Shown here: positions 7,844 to 17,145 of the stretch, one piece after another | Position numbering within the stretch: the stretch's first letter is position 1 | Layout: each line of letters opens with the position of its first letter | NCBI RefSeq assembly: GCF_000633415.1 | Contig: NZ_AYMV01000032.1 | Location: 1-64,000 of the forward strand | DNA: 64,000 nucleotides | Direction: 5' to 3' | DNA from: Leucobacter sp. PH1c | GTDB taxonomy: Bacteria; Actinomycetota; Actinomycetes; Actinomycetales; Microbacteriaceae | The notes under the pieces: model-generated | What the model saw: the letters and a program-made list of their open reading frames with translations, nothing else | Database searches by the model: none | Told to the model about the DNA's origin: nothing | Position numbers and translations under genes: made by a program

Positions 7844-8469
7844 GCGAGGCGGCCCGGCACCCCCGCGGCGCCCCCGCCCGGGGCGGCTGGTTCCGGTGCG
7901 AGCATGCGGGCGAGCGCCGCCTCGGCGGCGGCGAGCGCCTCGGGCTCGGTGAAGTGGCCAGCAGCGCTCAGCGTGCCGAGGCCGTGCACGAGCCCCCACG
8001 CCGCGCGGATGTCCGCGGCCGTGCCGAGCCCCGCCGCAGCGCAGCTCGCCGCGAGCGCGCCCTCGAGCCGATCGATCAGCGGCGCCATGGTCGCGGTGGG
8101 CCGCCCCGGGATGCACACCTGCGGGTCATAAACGACGGCGAAGGCGTGCGGGCGCTCCACGGCGAAGCGGAGGTAGGCGGCGCCACCGGCCCGCAGCGCC
8201 GCGGCGGGCGAGGTCTCGGCCGCGATCGCGCGCTCGACCGCATCGGTGAGCTCGGCCATGCTGCGCTCGGCGAGTACCCGCAGGAGGCCCAGGCGGTCGC
8301 GGAAGTGGTGATACGGCGCGTTGTGGCTCACGTCTGCCGCGCGCGCGACCTCGCGCAGGCTGATCTCGGCGGCCGGCATGCGCTCGAGCAGCTGCAGCGC
8401 CGCGCCCTCGAGCACCTCGGCGAGATTGCCGTGGTGGTACGTCCCGCGTGAACTTGACATGCGCAACAT
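7840..8469 (-). CDS. TetR-family transcriptional regulator
   Basis: This TetR-family repressor of about 209 residues has the N-terminal HTH RGTYHHGNLAEVLEGAALQL...ISLREVARAADVSHNAPYHH, which is the YHHGNL subtype. The C-terminal domain is alanine-rich and poorly conserved. The start could be ATG 8469 or ATG 8460; AGGAGA lies close to the first and rather far from the second. It is divergent from a flavodoxin-fold oxidoreductase, with palindromes in the 56-bp gap between them. A repressor of that gene responding to a quinone or electrophile is a reasonable inference. Confidence 0.9.
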   Translation of the reverse strand: MLRMSSSRGTYHHGNLAEVLEGAALQLLERMPAAEISLREVARAADVSHNAPYHHFRDRLGLLRVLAERSMAELTDAVERAIAAETSPAAALRAGGAAYLRFAVERPHAFAVVYDPQVCIPGRPTATMAPLIDRLEGALAASCAAAGLGTAADIRAAWGLVHGLGTLSAAGHFTEPEALAAAEAALARMLAPEPAAPGGGAAGVPGRLA

Positions 8470-8474
8470 TGTCT

Positions 8475-8518
8475 CCTATCTTGGCGTTGTCCACATTAGT
8501 TGACACTGTCAAGATAGG
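8475..8518. promoter_or_regulatory. Operator region between TetR and quinone reductase genes
   Basis: Two symmetric elements occupy the divergent gap. One is a perfect 13-bp palindrome TTGACACTGTCAA (8500-8512). The other is a wider inverted repeat CCTATCTTG (8475-8483) / CAAGATAGG (8510-8518) with a 26-bp interval. TTGACA also resembles a -35 box for the oxidoreductase gene. The position suits binding of the neighbouring TetR protein to repress both directions. Confidence 0.6.
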
Positions 8519-8525
8519 TGCGCGC

Positions 8526-9161
8526 ATGCCCCCTGCCCTCGTGATCGACGGCCACCCCAACCCGGATTCGCTGACCGCCGAACTGGCCCGGCGCTACGCG
8601 GCGGCGCACGGCGACGCCCGCGTGCTGGCGCTCCGCGAGCTCGACTACGATCCGAACCTCCGGCTCGGGTACCGGGGCAGGATCCCGATCGAGCCCGAGC
8701 TGCAGGAGGCGCGCGATGCGCTGCACGCGGCCACGCGGATCGTGATCGTCGCGCCCATGTGGTGGGGCGGCGTGCCCGCGCTCCTCAAGGGCTTCTTCGA
8801 CCGGGCGCTGCTCCCGGGCGACGAGTACCGGATGTCGCCGCGCGGGCTCCCCGTCGGCCTGCTGCGCGGACGGCCGGGCCGGTTCCTCATGCTCGCCGAC
8901 ACTCCGGCCCTCGGCCTCCCCGTCACCGGCAACGCCGCGGCCGGGCAGGTGGCGAGGCACACCATGCGCTTCGTGGGCGTGCGGCCGTTCCGCGTGCACC
9001 GGCTGCTCGGCGTCGGCACGGCGGGCGAGCGCCGGATCGCGCGGTGGCTCGACTGGGCCGCACGCCTGGGCGCGCGGGATGCGCGGGCGGACCGCCGTCG
9101 TGACGCTCTGAGCGATCGCATGCCGCCGCGCTCAGACGCGTCGCCTATCCTGCACGTGTGA
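8526..9161 (+). CDS. Flavodoxin-fold NAD(P)H oxidoreductase (quinone reductase type)
   Basis: This 211-residue protein is of the Flavodoxin_2 family (NQO1/MdaB/KefG-like). Visible features are the nucleotide/FMN loop DGHPNPDSLTAEL, and the central APMWWGGVPALLKGFFDRAL motif that packs against the flavin. Such enzymes reduce quinones or azo compounds by two electrons using NAD(P)H and FMN. The C-terminal 30 residues are arginine-rich and unlike the family. It is divergent from a TetR regulator, likely its repressor, and overlaps the start of the next gene (GTGA), so the two are probably co-translated. Confidence 0.88.
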   Translation: MPPALVIDGHPNPDSLTAELARRYAAAHGDARVLALRELDYDPNLRLGYRGRIPIEPELQEARDALHAATRIVIVAPMWWGGVPALLKGFFDRALLPGDEYRMSPRGLPVGLLRGRPGRFLMLADTPALGLPVTGNAAAGQVARHTMRFVGVRPFRVHRLLGVGTAGERRIARWLDWAARLGARDARADRRRDALSDRMPPRSDASPILHV

Positions 9162-10045
9162 ACCCAGAGCACGAACACCGTTCGGCCGCCGCCCCCGAGG
9201 TCCGGCCCGAGCCGCGCTGGCTCCCGCCCGAGCCGTGGCCGCCCGAGCAGCCCTCGGCCGCGACGCTCACCCTCGTCGACCGCGCGGTCGACCGCGTGCT
9301 CGCGATCCAGCGGCCCCTCGTGCTCGCGCACCTCCGCCGCCTCGGCGCGAAGAAGCCTGGCATGACCCCAGCGCTCCTCTCGCGCGCGCTGGAGCGGCGC
9401 TACGTCGCCGCCGTGACGGCGGGCGGCGGCGGGGTCGGTGCGGCCGCGGCGATCCCCGGCGTCGGAACGATCGCCGCGCTCGGGATCGCGAGCGCGGAGA
9501 CCGTGGGCTTCCTCGAGGCGACCGCGCTCTACGCGCACTCGCTCGCCGAGGTGCACGGCATCACGCTGCGGGATCCTGACCGGGCCCGCGCCCTCGTGCT
9601 CACCCTGTTGCTCGGCGACGAGGGCATCACGCTCCTGCGCCAGATCTCGCAGCAGGCGGGCGGCGGCGCCTCCCGCTCCTCCTTCTGGGGTGAGCTCGTC
9701 TCGTCGTCGCTGCCGCGCCAGCTCGTCGGGCCGCTCGCGGGGCAACTGAAAGACATGTTCATCCGCAAGGCGGCGAAGACCGGCGGCGCCTCGGTGGTGA
9801 GCAAGGCGATCCCGTTCGGCGTGGGCGCCGTGCTCGGCGGCTCGGGGAACTACGTGATGGCGCGGCGCGTGGTGGCACGCTCCCGCACCGCGTTCGGGCC
9901 CGCCCCGCACGCGCTCCCGCTGGAGCTCGCCGAGCTGCGGGCCGCAACGGCGGCGAAGCCGTCCCTGCGCCAACGGAATGCGGAACGCTCGGCGGAGCGA
10001 CGGGTGCGCCGCGCGCTCCGCTCGGCCGACGCCCCGGCGGAGTGA
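9158..10045 (+). CDS. EcsC-like membrane-associated protein of unknown function
   Basis: This 295-residue protein starts at GTG 9158, overlapping the stop of the quinone reductase gene. A proline-rich N-terminus is followed by a central hydrophobic, glycine-rich stretch (GGGGVGAAAAIPGVGTIAAL). A second such stretch (VSKAIPFGVGAVLGGSGNYV) lies near residue 220. This paired pattern resembles EcsC-type proteins, which are peripheral or membrane-inserting, but the match is by pattern only. The last 60 residues are highly basic. No catalytic motif is recognised. Its gene converges with the CoA-transferase gene one base away. Confidence 0.6.
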   Translation: MNPEHEHRSAAAPEVRPEPRWLPPEPWPPEQPSAATLTLVDRAVDRVLAIQRPLVLAHLRRLGAKKPGMTPALLSRALERRYVAAVTAGGGGVGAAAAIPGVGTIAALGIASAETVGFLEATALYAHSLAEVHGITLRDPDRARALVLTLLLGDEGITLLRQISQQAGGGASRSSFWGELVSSSLPRQLVGPLAGQLKDMFIRKAAKTGGASVVSKAIPFGVGAVLGGSGNYVMARRVVARSRTAFGPAPHALPLELAELRAATAAKPSLRQRNAERSAERRVRRALRSADAPAE

Positions 10046-10046
10046 C

Positions 10047-11525
10047 TCAGGCCAGCCAGACGGCCTGATCCTCGCCCCACGGACGCCCGGCCCAGGGCTC
10101 GGGTTCGGGCTGCCAGCTCGGCCGGTACGGCGGACCGGCGAGCGCGAGCGCGCCCCACGGGCTCGGCGCGGACGGCTGCGCCAGGCTCGGATCGCGCGAG
10201 GGCTGCGGTTCGCCCGCGCCCCGCTCCGGGCTCGGCGCATGCTCCGCGCGGAGCAGCGCCCGGGCGATCCCCTCCAGCACCGTCTCCACCCGGCCGCCCG
10301 TGCCGCGCGCGAGGAGGCTCAGCACCCCCGCGGCAAGGAGCGCTCCCGCGGAGTGATCGAGCGCCTGAGCGGGGAGTTTCCCCGGTTCCCCGCCCGCGCC
10401 CGCCTCGTGCCACGCGATGCCGCTCGCGGCCTGGACCAGGCTGTCGAAGCCGCGCCGCGATCCCCACGCGCCGCCGTCCTCCCAGGCCGCGACCCGGGCA
10501 ACCACCGCGCCCGGGTACGCGGCCGCGAGCTGCTCGGGATCGCAGCCGGCGTGCGCAAGAGCCCCCGGACGGGCCCCGCACACGATCACATCAGCCCCGG
10601 CTGCGAGCTCGCGCAGCGTGCGGGCATCGGCCCGCGCCCGGAGATCGAGCAGCGCGGAGCGCTTCCCGCGCCCCGTGTCCAACCACTGCCAGAGCGGCTC
10701 CGCGCGATCCGGGGCGTCAACACGCAGCACTTCGGCGCCGAGACTCGCGAGCGCCCGGGTGCCGACGGGGCCCGCGATCACGCGGGTGAGATCGAGCACC
10801 CGCACGCCCCGCAGCGGGAGCTCCGCGGGCGGGCGGGGTACGGGGGTTCGCGACACGGGGGTTCGCGACGCTGGGGTGCGGCGCGCGGCGGGGTGCCCGC
10901 TCGGAGTCACCTGCAGCCCGCCCGGGGGCCCGGCCGCCCGTTCGGGGGCGCGCTCGGCGGCGCGCTCGGCGGCGCGCTCGGCGGCGCGCTCGGCGGCGCG
11001 CTCGGCGGCCCACGTCGACGCGTCGCGCACCGCGACGGCGAGGCCGCCAGCCGCGAACACCGCGGCCTCGAGCTCGCGCGCCGAGCGGTCCCGGATCGCC
11101 TCCGCCGCACGCACGGCCGCGTCCGGCCCCTCGGCATCGATGCGGAGCACCCCGGCGAGCGCGGCCGCGTGCCACGGATAGTTCGCGTGCGTGCGCACCC
11201 ACCCGTCCCCCGCGGCGAAGAATCCGCTGAGCGGCGCCCACGCGGGGAACGGCGCTCCACCGAGCCTGCCCAGCTGATCGCTGCGGAACGAGTCGGCGAT
11301 GCGCTGCGGATCCAGCCGGATCACGGCCTCACTCGGCGCACCGGCTCGGGCCGAGCGGGCGAGGTCCATCGCTGCGGCCAGCACGGACACGGCGTCGGCG
11401 GCGAGCTCCCCGACCGGCAGCCGGGCGCTCAGCGGGGCGGGCGCGAGCGCCTCGCCCGTCTCGGAGGCGAAGCGCGCGGCGCCGATCCCGAGCTGGGAGA
11501 GCCACGCCGCACGGAACCGCCCCAC
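10047..11525 (-). CDS. CaiB/BaiF family (family III) CoA-transferase
   Basis: Family III CoA-transferases move CoA between carboxylic acids. The signature LRGVRVLDLTRVIAGPVGTR, then SLGAEVLRVDAP, lies near residue 250 instead of at the N-terminus. The protein therefore has a roughly 200-residue N-terminal domain before the classical one, plus an alanine/arginine linker of repeated ERAA units. GKRSALLDLR further on matches the family's CoA-contacting strand. The catalytic aspartate normally seen downstream is not obvious, so activity is uncertain. I chose GTG 11525, 13 bp after the M13 peptidase stop; an in-frame ATG at 11585 would overlap that gene by 47 bp. Confidence 0.75.
   Translation of the reverse strand: MGRFRAAWLSQLGIGAARFASETGEALAPAPLSARLPVGELAADAVSVLAAAMDLARSARAGAPSEAVIRLDPQRIADSFRSDQLGRLGGAPFPAWAPLSGFFAAGDGWVRTHANYPWHAAALAGVLRIDAEGPDAAVRAAEAIRDRSARELEAAVFAAGGLAVAVRDASTWAAERAAERAAERAAERAAERAPERAAGPPGGLQVTPSGHPAARRTPASRTPVSRTPVPRPPAELPLRGVRVLDLTRVIAGPVGTRALASLGAEVLRVDAPDRAEPLWQWLDTGRGKRSALLDLRARADARTLRELAAGADVIVCGARPGALAHAGCDPEQLAAAYPGAVVARVAAWEDGGAWGSRRGFDSLVQAASGIAWHEAGAGGEPGKLPAQALDHSAGALLAAGVLSLLARGTGGRVETVLEGIARALLRAEHAPSPERGAGEPQPSRDPSLAQPSAPSPWGALALAGPPYRPSWQPEPEPWAGRPWGEDQAVWLA
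10948..11007. repeat. Five 12-bp tandem repeats inside the CoA-transferase gene
   Basis: Unit GCGCGCTCGGCG occurs five times head to tail (last copy with one change), encoding consecutive A-E-R-A units on the minus strand. Twelve-bp periodicity keeps the frame, so copy number could vary without a frameshift. It lies in the linker between the two CoA-transferase halves. Confidence 0.85.
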
Positions 11526-11538
11526 GGGAGCCGCCGAT

Positions 11539-13515
11539 CTACCAGATGCTGACGCGCTCGGCCGGATCGAGCCACAGCTCATCACCCGGCTGCGTGCCGT
11601 AGGCCTCGTGGAATGCGTCGAGGTTGCGCAGGATCTGGTTGCAGCGGAACTCGTTGGGCGAGTGCGGGTCGATCGTGAGGAGGCGCACCGTCTCCTCGGG
11701 CCGCGACTTCTGCTGCCACGCCTGCGCCCACGAGAGGAAGAACCGCTCGGCGCCGCTCAGGCCGTCGATCACCGGCGGCTCGGCGCCCTCGAGCGAGCGG
11801 AGGTAGGCCTTCCAGGCGATCTCGAGGCCCGACAGATCGCCGATGTTCTCTCCGATCGTCAGCTCGCCGTTCACCTTCTGCCCGTCCGCGCCCTCGGGCG
11901 AGAGTGCGTTGTACTGGCCGATGAGCGCGCTCGTCAGCTGCTCGAACGCCGCCCGGTCCTCCTCGGTCCACCAGTCGGTGAGGCGCCCCTCGCCGTCGTA
12001 GCGCGAGCCCTGGTCGTCGAAGCCGTGGCCGATCTCGTGCCCGATCACGGCGCCGATCGCCCCGAAGTTCGCCGCGGCCTCCGCACGCTTGTCGAAGAAC
12101 GGGGGCTGCAGGATCGCGGCGGGGAACACGATCTCGTTGAAGCCGGGGTTGTAGTACGCGTTGACCGTCTGCGGGGTCATGAACCACTCGTCGCGGTCGA
12201 TCGGCTTGCCCACCTTGCCGAGCTCGCGCACGAACTCCGCCTCGGAGACGCGGCGCGAGTTGCCCACGAGGTCGCCGGCATCGACGACGAGCGCGGAGTA
12301 GTCGCGCCACTTCACGGGGTACCCGATCTTCGGGGTGAAGCTGTTCAGCTTGTCGATCGCGCGAGCGCGGGTGTCCGCCCCCATCCAGGACAGCTGCTCG
12401 ATCGAGTCGCGGTACGCCTCGATGAGGTGCGCGACCAGGCCGTCCATCTCCGCCTTCGCGTCCTCGTCGAAGTGGCGCTCGACGTAGATGCGCCCCACCG
12501 CCTCGCCCATGGCGCCCTCCACGAAGGAGACGCCCCGCCGCCAGCGCTCGCGCTGCTCGGGGGCGCCCGTGAGCGCGGTGCCGTAGAAGTCGAAGTTGGC
12601 GCGCGAGATCTCCTGTGAGAGGAGCGCCGCGGAGGAGCGCACGATGTTCCAGACGCTCCACGCCTTCCAGGCCTCGAGCTCCTCCTCCACGAGGAGGGCG
12701 GCGAGCCCCGTGAGCGCGTCCGGCTGCGCCGCGACGACCTCGGCGAACGCGGCCTCGGGGGCGCCCATCTCGGCGAGGTAGCCGGGCCAGTCGATCTGCG
12801 GCGTGAGCTCGCCGAGCTCGGCGAGCGTGCGCAGGTTGTAGAGCTTCTGGATGTCGCGGCTCGCCACCTTGTCCCAGTGGGAGGCCGCGATCCGGCGCTC
12901 GAGCTCGTAGCTCAGCTCGGCGAGGCGCTCCGCGTCGGCGACGCCCGCGAGCCCGAGCATGCGCGCGATGTGGGCGCGGTACTGCTCGCGGATCTCGGCG
13001 AACTGCTCCTCGCGGTAGTACGACTCGTCCGGCAGGCCGATCCCGCTCTGCATGACGAAGACGATGTAGCGCGCGGGGTCGCCCGGGTCGTTGTCGACGA
13101 ACATGCCGAAGAAGCCGCCGAGCCCCCGCCGCTCAGAGCGGGCCTGGAACGCGATCAGCTCGGGGATCGACGCGACGGCGAGCGCCTCGGCGAGCTCCTC
13201 CTGGATCGGGCCGGCGCCGAGCGCGTCGACGCGCTCGGTGTCCATGAAGCTCGCGTAGAGGGCGGCCACCTGGTCGCTCTCGCCCGCGACGGGCGCGCCG
13301 GGAGCCGGGGCCGGGGTGCCCGTGATGATGTCGCGCACCGCCTCCTCGGCGTTCTCCGCGAGCACGGCGAAGGAGCCGTAGCGCGCCTTGTCCGCGGGGA
13401 TCTCGGTGCGCGCGATCCACTTGCCGTTGACGTGGCGGAAGAGATCGTCCTGCGGACGGATCGCAGGGTCGAGTTCAGCGAGGTCGATGCCGGAGACGGG
13501 CGCTACGTTGCTCAT
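11539..13515 (-). CDS. M13 family zinc metallopeptidase (neprilysin/PepO-like)
   Basis: This 658-residue peptidase has the zinc-binding HEIGH motif at residues 493-497 inside VIGHEIGHGFDDQG. The downstream glutamate ligand is in GENIGDLSGLE, and the substrate-binding NAYYNPGFNEIVFPAAILQ lies upstream. The C-terminus PAERVSIW is the usual end of the family. It has no signal peptide, so it is probably cytosolic or exported without a classical signal, and likely cleaves oligopeptides. ATG 13515 is preferred to the in-frame GTG 13521. The CoA-transferase gene follows 13 bp later in the same direction, but no functional link is evident. Confidence 0.95.
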   Translation of the reverse strand: MSNVAPVSGIDLAELDPAIRPQDDLFRHVNGKWIARTEIPADKARYGSFAVLAENAEEAVRDIITGTPAPAPGAPVAGESDQVAALYASFMDTERVDALGAGPIQEELAEALAVASIPELIAFQARSERRGLGGFFGMFVDNDPGDPARYIVFVMQSGIGLPDESYYREEQFAEIREQYRAHIARMLGLAGVADAERLAELSYELERRIAASHWDKVASRDIQKLYNLRTLAELGELTPQIDWPGYLAEMGAPEAAFAEVVAAQPDALTGLAALLVEEELEAWKAWSVWNIVRSSAALLSQEISRANFDFYGTALTGAPEQRERWRRGVSFVEGAMGEAVGRIYVERHFDEDAKAEMDGLVAHLIEAYRDSIEQLSWMGADTRARAIDKLNSFTPKIGYPVKWRDYSALVVDAGDLVGNSRRVSEAEFVRELGKVGKPIDRDEWFMTPQTVNAYYNPGFNEIVFPAAILQPPFFDKRAEAAANFGAIGAVIGHEIGHGFDDQGSRYDGEGRLTDWWTEEDRAAFEQLTSALIGQYNALSPEGADGQKVNGELTIGENIGDLSGLEIAWKAYLRSLEGAEPPVIDGLSGAERFFLSWAQAWQQKSRPEETVRLLTIDPHSPNEFRCNQILRNLDAFHEAYGTQPGDELWLDPAERVSIW

Positions 13516-13605
13516 GCGCACAGCCTAGCCGCGCCCCCTGACGCTTGTCCCGGATGCGCCGCAGCGCCGCTCCCCCGTGTCCGTGGTTCCCGGTACCGTA
13601 CTCCC

Positions 13606-14949
13606 ATGCCCTCCGAACCGCAGCCGCGCACCGCGCGGCGCCAGATCGACCGCCGCATCGCGGGTCTCGCCGTGCCCGCGCTCGGCGCGCTCGTCGCGGA
13701 GCCGCTCTTCCTCCTCGTCGACTCGGCGCTCGTCGGCCACCTGGGCATGTCCGCCCTCGCGGGTCTCGCGGTGGCGAGCGCGATCCTGCAGACCGCAGTC
13801 GGGCTCATGGTGTTCCTCGCCTACTCGACCACGCCGCTCGTCGCCCGCCGCCGGGGCGCCGGCGATCTCCGGGGCGCCGTGCAGGCCGGCATCGACGGGC
13901 TCTGGCTCGCGCTCGGCATCGGCGCGGTCGTCGGCGCGCTCATGTGGCTCGTCAGCGGGTCGCTCGTCGGCGCGTTCGGCGTCGACGCGGCCGCGGCCGA
14001 GCAGGCGCGCATCTTCCTCTCCGTCTCCTGCTTCGGCATCCCGGCCATGCTCGTCGTGTTCGCCGCGAGCGGCCTCCTCCGCGGCCTCCAGGACACGCGG
14101 ACGCCGCTCGTGGTCGCCACCATCGGCTTCGCCGTGAATGCACTGCTGAACTGGTGGTTCATCTACGGGCTCGGCTTCGGGATCGCGGGCAGCGCGTGGG
14201 GCACGGTGCTCGCGCAGTGGGGCATGGTGCTCGTGTACCTCGCCGTGATCGTGCGGCACGCGCGGCGGGCGGGCGCGGGCTTCCTGCCCCGGCGCGATGG
14301 CCTCTCGAACGCCGGGCGCACGGGCGGGTGGCTCTTCATCCGCACCATCGGGCTGCGCGCGGCGCTGCTCGCAACGGTGTTCGCCGCGACGAGCCACGGC
14401 ACGGCTGCCACGGCGGGATACCAGATCGTCTTCACCATCTTCTCGACGGCGGCCTTCGCCCTCGACGCGCTCGCGATCGCCGCGCAGGCCCTCGTCGGGG
14501 ACGCGCTCGGCGCGCGGAACGCCGCGCGTGCGCGTCTCATCACGCGGCGCACGGTGTTCTGGGGCGTCGCCTGCGGGGCCGCGATCGGGCTCATCCTGGC
14601 GCTCGCGAGCCCGGTGCTGGGGCGCGTCTTCACGAGCGATGCCGCGGTGCTCGAGATCCTGCCGCCCGCGCTCCTCGTGCTCGGCATCTCGCTGCCGCTC
14701 GGCGGGCTCGTGTTCGTGCTCGACGGCATCCTCATGGGGGCGGGCGACGCCCGGTACCTCGCGTGGACGAGCATGGTCAACCTCGCGGCTTACCTCCCGG
14801 TGCTGTGGGCGCTCACGGTCGCCGTGCCGAGCGGAACGCCCGCGCTCATCGCGCTCACGGCCGGCTTCACGATCGTGTTCATGCTCGCCCGCGCCATCAC
14901 GCTCGGCCTGCGCGCGCGGAGCGATCGCTGGGTGCGGCTCGGGGTGTGA
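13606..14949 (+). CDS. MATE family efflux transporter (DinF-like)
   Basis: This 447-residue membrane protein has about 12 hydrophobic segments in two homologous halves. Family landmarks include AVPALGALVAEPLFLLVDSA, the motif GLLRGLQDTRTPL, and NALLNWWFIYGLGFGIAGSA. These match the DinF subgroup of MATE exporters, which use H+ or Na+ gradients to expel drugs or metabolites. ATG 13606 begins a short basic N-tail (PRTARRQIDRRI). It is divergent from the M13 peptidase gene, with 90 bp between starts, and is followed 58 bp later by an MFS transporter. Confidence 0.93.
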   Translation: MPSEPQPRTARRQIDRRIAGLAVPALGALVAEPLFLLVDSALVGHLGMSALAGLAVASAILQTAVGLMVFLAYSTTPLVARRRGAGDLRGAVQAGIDGLWLALGIGAVVGALMWLVSGSLVGAFGVDAAAAEQARIFLSVSCFGIPAMLVVFAASGLLRGLQDTRTPLVVATIGFAVNALLNWWFIYGLGFGIAGSAWGTVLAQWGMVLVYLAVIVRHARRAGAGFLPRRDGLSNAGRTGGWLFIRTIGLRAALLATVFAATSHGTAATAGYQIVFTIFSTAAFALDALAIAAQALVGDALGARNAARARLITRRTVFWGVACGAAIGLILALASPVLGRVFTSDAAVLEILPPALLVLGISLPLGGLVFVLDGILMGAGDARYLAWTSMVNLAAYLPVLWALTVAVPSGTPALIALTAGFTIVFMLARAITLGLRARSDRWVRLGV

Positions 14950-15007
14950 CCGCGCGGGCGCAGGGGTGCGGCACCGAGTGGACACCGGCGGCCCCTAGAC
15001 TCTTCTG

Positions 15008-16360
15008 ATGATCACCCCGAACGACGCGCTCCGCGCCCGTGCCGCCCGCCGCTGGACGCTCGGCGTCCTCGTCGTCTTCGCCCTCCTGGGTACGGGATTC
15101 GGCAGCTGGCTGAGCCGCCTGCCCGCGGTGCGGGATCACCTCGGCGCTACGACGATCGAGATGAGCGTGTTCGGGCTCACCCTCGCGCTCGGCTCGCTCA
15201 CGGGCCTCATCTTCTCGGGCCGCACCGTGACGTGGCTCGGGCCGCAGCGCACGCTCGCGGTCGGCATCGTGGGCCAGGCGATCGCGATGCCCGCGGCCGC
15301 GTCGCTCTTCTGGATCGGGGCGCCGATCCCCGCAGCCGCCTGCCTCGCCCTGTTCGGGATCATGTTCGCCACCTCCGACGTCGCCATGAACGTGAGCGGC
15401 GCGGCGGCCGAGCGCGAACTCGGCCAGCCCCGGATGCCCCTCTTCCACGCCGCCTACAGCCTCGGCAGCGTGAGCTCGATGGGGATCGGCGCGCTCATGG
15501 AGACGCTCGGGGTCCCCGTGCCGCTCCACCTCTCCGCGCTCTTCGTACTGCTCCTCGTCGGCGTGCTCCTCGCACTCCGGGTCGTGCCGAACGCCGCGCA
15601 GGCGAGCGATGTCGAGCCGCACGCGAGCGTGCACACGGGCCCGATCCCGACCGTCACCGCCGCGGATCAGGCCGCGGCGGCGGCCGCGCAGGCGGCGCGC
15701 GCGGCCGAGCGGCGCCCGTACAGCCCCTGGCGCGATCCGCGGATCCTCATCATCGGCGGCATCGCCATGAGCATGAGCCTCGCGGAGGGCACGGCGAGCG
15801 ACTGGCTGCCGCTCGCCCTCACCGACGGCCGCGGCTTCGCGAACGAGACCGCCGCGCTCACGCTCGGCGCGTTCTTCGTGTCGATGACCCTCACCCGCGT
15901 CGCCGGCTCGTGGCTGCTCGGCCGCTTCGGGCGCGTGCACGTGCTGCGTGGCGGCGCGCTGCTCGTCATCGCCGGGGTGATCCTCACGATCCTCGTCCCC
16001 GCCACCTGGGCGAGCGTCGCGGGCGCCGTGCTCTGGGGCATCGGCTGCGCGTTCGGCTTCCCGGTGGGGATCTCCGCGGCCGCGGACAACCCGCGCACCG
16101 CCGTCCGCGACGTCGCGGCGGTCTCCGCGATCGCCTACACGGCCTACCTGCTCGGCCCCATGCTCATCGGCTTCCTGGGCGAGCACTTCGGCCTGCTCCA
16201 GGCGTTCTGGCCGCTCGTCGCGTTCGCCGTCTTCGCGCTCGTCTTCGCGGGCACCGCGCGGGAGCCGAAGCGCGTCGATCCCGCTCCGCCCGGACCGGGC
16301 ACGGGACGCGAATCTGCGGGCGGATCGGGCACAGCACCGAGCGGCGGGATCACCCGGTAA
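15008..16360 (+). CDS. MFS transporter (YbjJ-like)
   Basis: This 450-residue major facilitator has about 12 membrane segments with a basic, alanine-rich central loop near residues 195-240 ([20 protein letters not shown]). The segment [18 protein letters not shown] near the N-terminus and [20 protein letters not shown] in the first half resemble YbjJ-type carriers. The substrate is unknown. ATG 15008 is the clear start. It ends 10 bp before nucS and may be cotranscribed with it. Confidence 0.9.
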   Translation: MITPNDALRARAARRWTLGVLVVFALLGTGFGSWLSRLPAVRDHLGATTIEMSVFGLTLALGSLTGLIFSGRTVTWLGPQRTLAVGIVGQAIAMPAAASLFWIGAPIPAAACLALFGIMFATSDVAMNVSGAAAERELGQPRMPLFHAAYSLGSVSSMGIGALMETLGVPVPLHLSALFVLLLVGVLLALRVVPNAAQASDVEPHASVHTGPIPTVTAADQAAAAAAQAARAAERRPYSPWRDPRILIIGGIAMSMSLAEGTASDWLPLALTDGRGFANETAALTLGAFFVSMTLTRVAGSWLLGRFGRVHVLRGGALLVIAGVILTILVPATWASVAGAVLWGIGCAFGFPVGISAAADNPRTAVRDVAAVSAIAYTAYLLGPMLIGFLGEHFGLLQAFWPLVAFAVFALVFAGTAREPKRVDPAPPGPGTGRESAGGSGTAPSGGITR

Positions 16361-16370
16361 ACTACGGCGG

Positions 16371-17063
16371 GTGCGAATCGTTGTTGCTGACTGCTCTGTC
16401 GACTATGCCGGCCGTCTCTCGGCCCACCTGCCGCGCGCGAAGCGCGTGCTCATGCTCAAAAACGACGGCAGCATCCTCGTCCACTCCGACGGCGGCTCGT
16501 ACAAGCCGCTGAACTGGATGAGCCCGCCCTGCTCCCTCGAGACGCTCGAGCTGGAGGACGATCACCGCGAGGCCGGCGTCGTCGAGCAGTGGCAGGTCAC
16601 GCACAAGAAGACCGCCGACAAGCTCGTCGTCTCGCTCTTCGAGATCATCCACGACTCGGCCTACGACCTGGGCGTCGACCCGGGTCTCATCAAGGACGGC
16701 GTCGAGGCTCACCTGCAGGAGCTGCTCGCCGAGCAGATCGAGCTCGCGGGCGAGGGCCACACGCTCGTGCGCCGCGAGTACATGACCGCGATCGGTCCCG
16801 TCGACATCCTCGCGAAGGACGCTAACGGCGGCTCGGTCGCGATCGAGATCAAGCGCCGGGGCGGCATCGACGGCGTCGAGCAGCTCACGCGCTACCTCGA
16901 GCTCATGAACCGCGACCCGAAGCTCGCGCCCGTCCAGGGCGTGTTCGCAGCGCAGGAGATCAAGCCGCAGGCGCGCACGCTCGCCGAGGACCGCGGGATC
17001 CGCTGCCTCGTGCTCGACTATGACGCGATGCGCGGCATGGAGGACAAGAACACGCTGTTCTAG
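16371..17063 (+). CDS. nucS: Mismatch-specific endonuclease NucS
   Basis: NucS (EndoMS) cuts both strands at mismatches and provides mismatch repair in actinobacteria and archaea that lack MutS/MutL. This 230-residue protein starts at GTG with [20 protein letters not shown]. The C-terminal RecB-like nuclease core is visible as [20 protein letters not shown] followed by [20 protein letters not shown], with catalytic Asp, Glu and Lys. The C-terminal DKNTLF resembles the beta-clamp interaction tail. Length and motifs fit the actinobacterial enzyme well. Confidence 0.96.
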   Translation: MRIVVADCSVDYAGRLSAHLPRAKRVLMLKNDGSILVHSDGGSYKPLNWMSPPCSLETLELEDDHREAGVVEQWQVTHKKTADKLVVSLFEIIHDSAYDLGVDPGLIKDGVEAHLQELLAEQIELAGEGHTLVRREYMTAIGPVDILAKDANGGSVAIEIKRRGGIDGVEQLTRYLELMNRDPKLAPVQGVFAAQEIKPQARTLAEDRGIRCLVLDYDAMRGMEDKNTLF

Positions 17064-17145
17064 CCGGGCGGCGGCTCGCGGGCGCGGCGCCCGGGTGCCG
17101 GCTCGCGCGGCCCGGCTCGCGCGGCGCACAGCACTGCGCCGCCCC

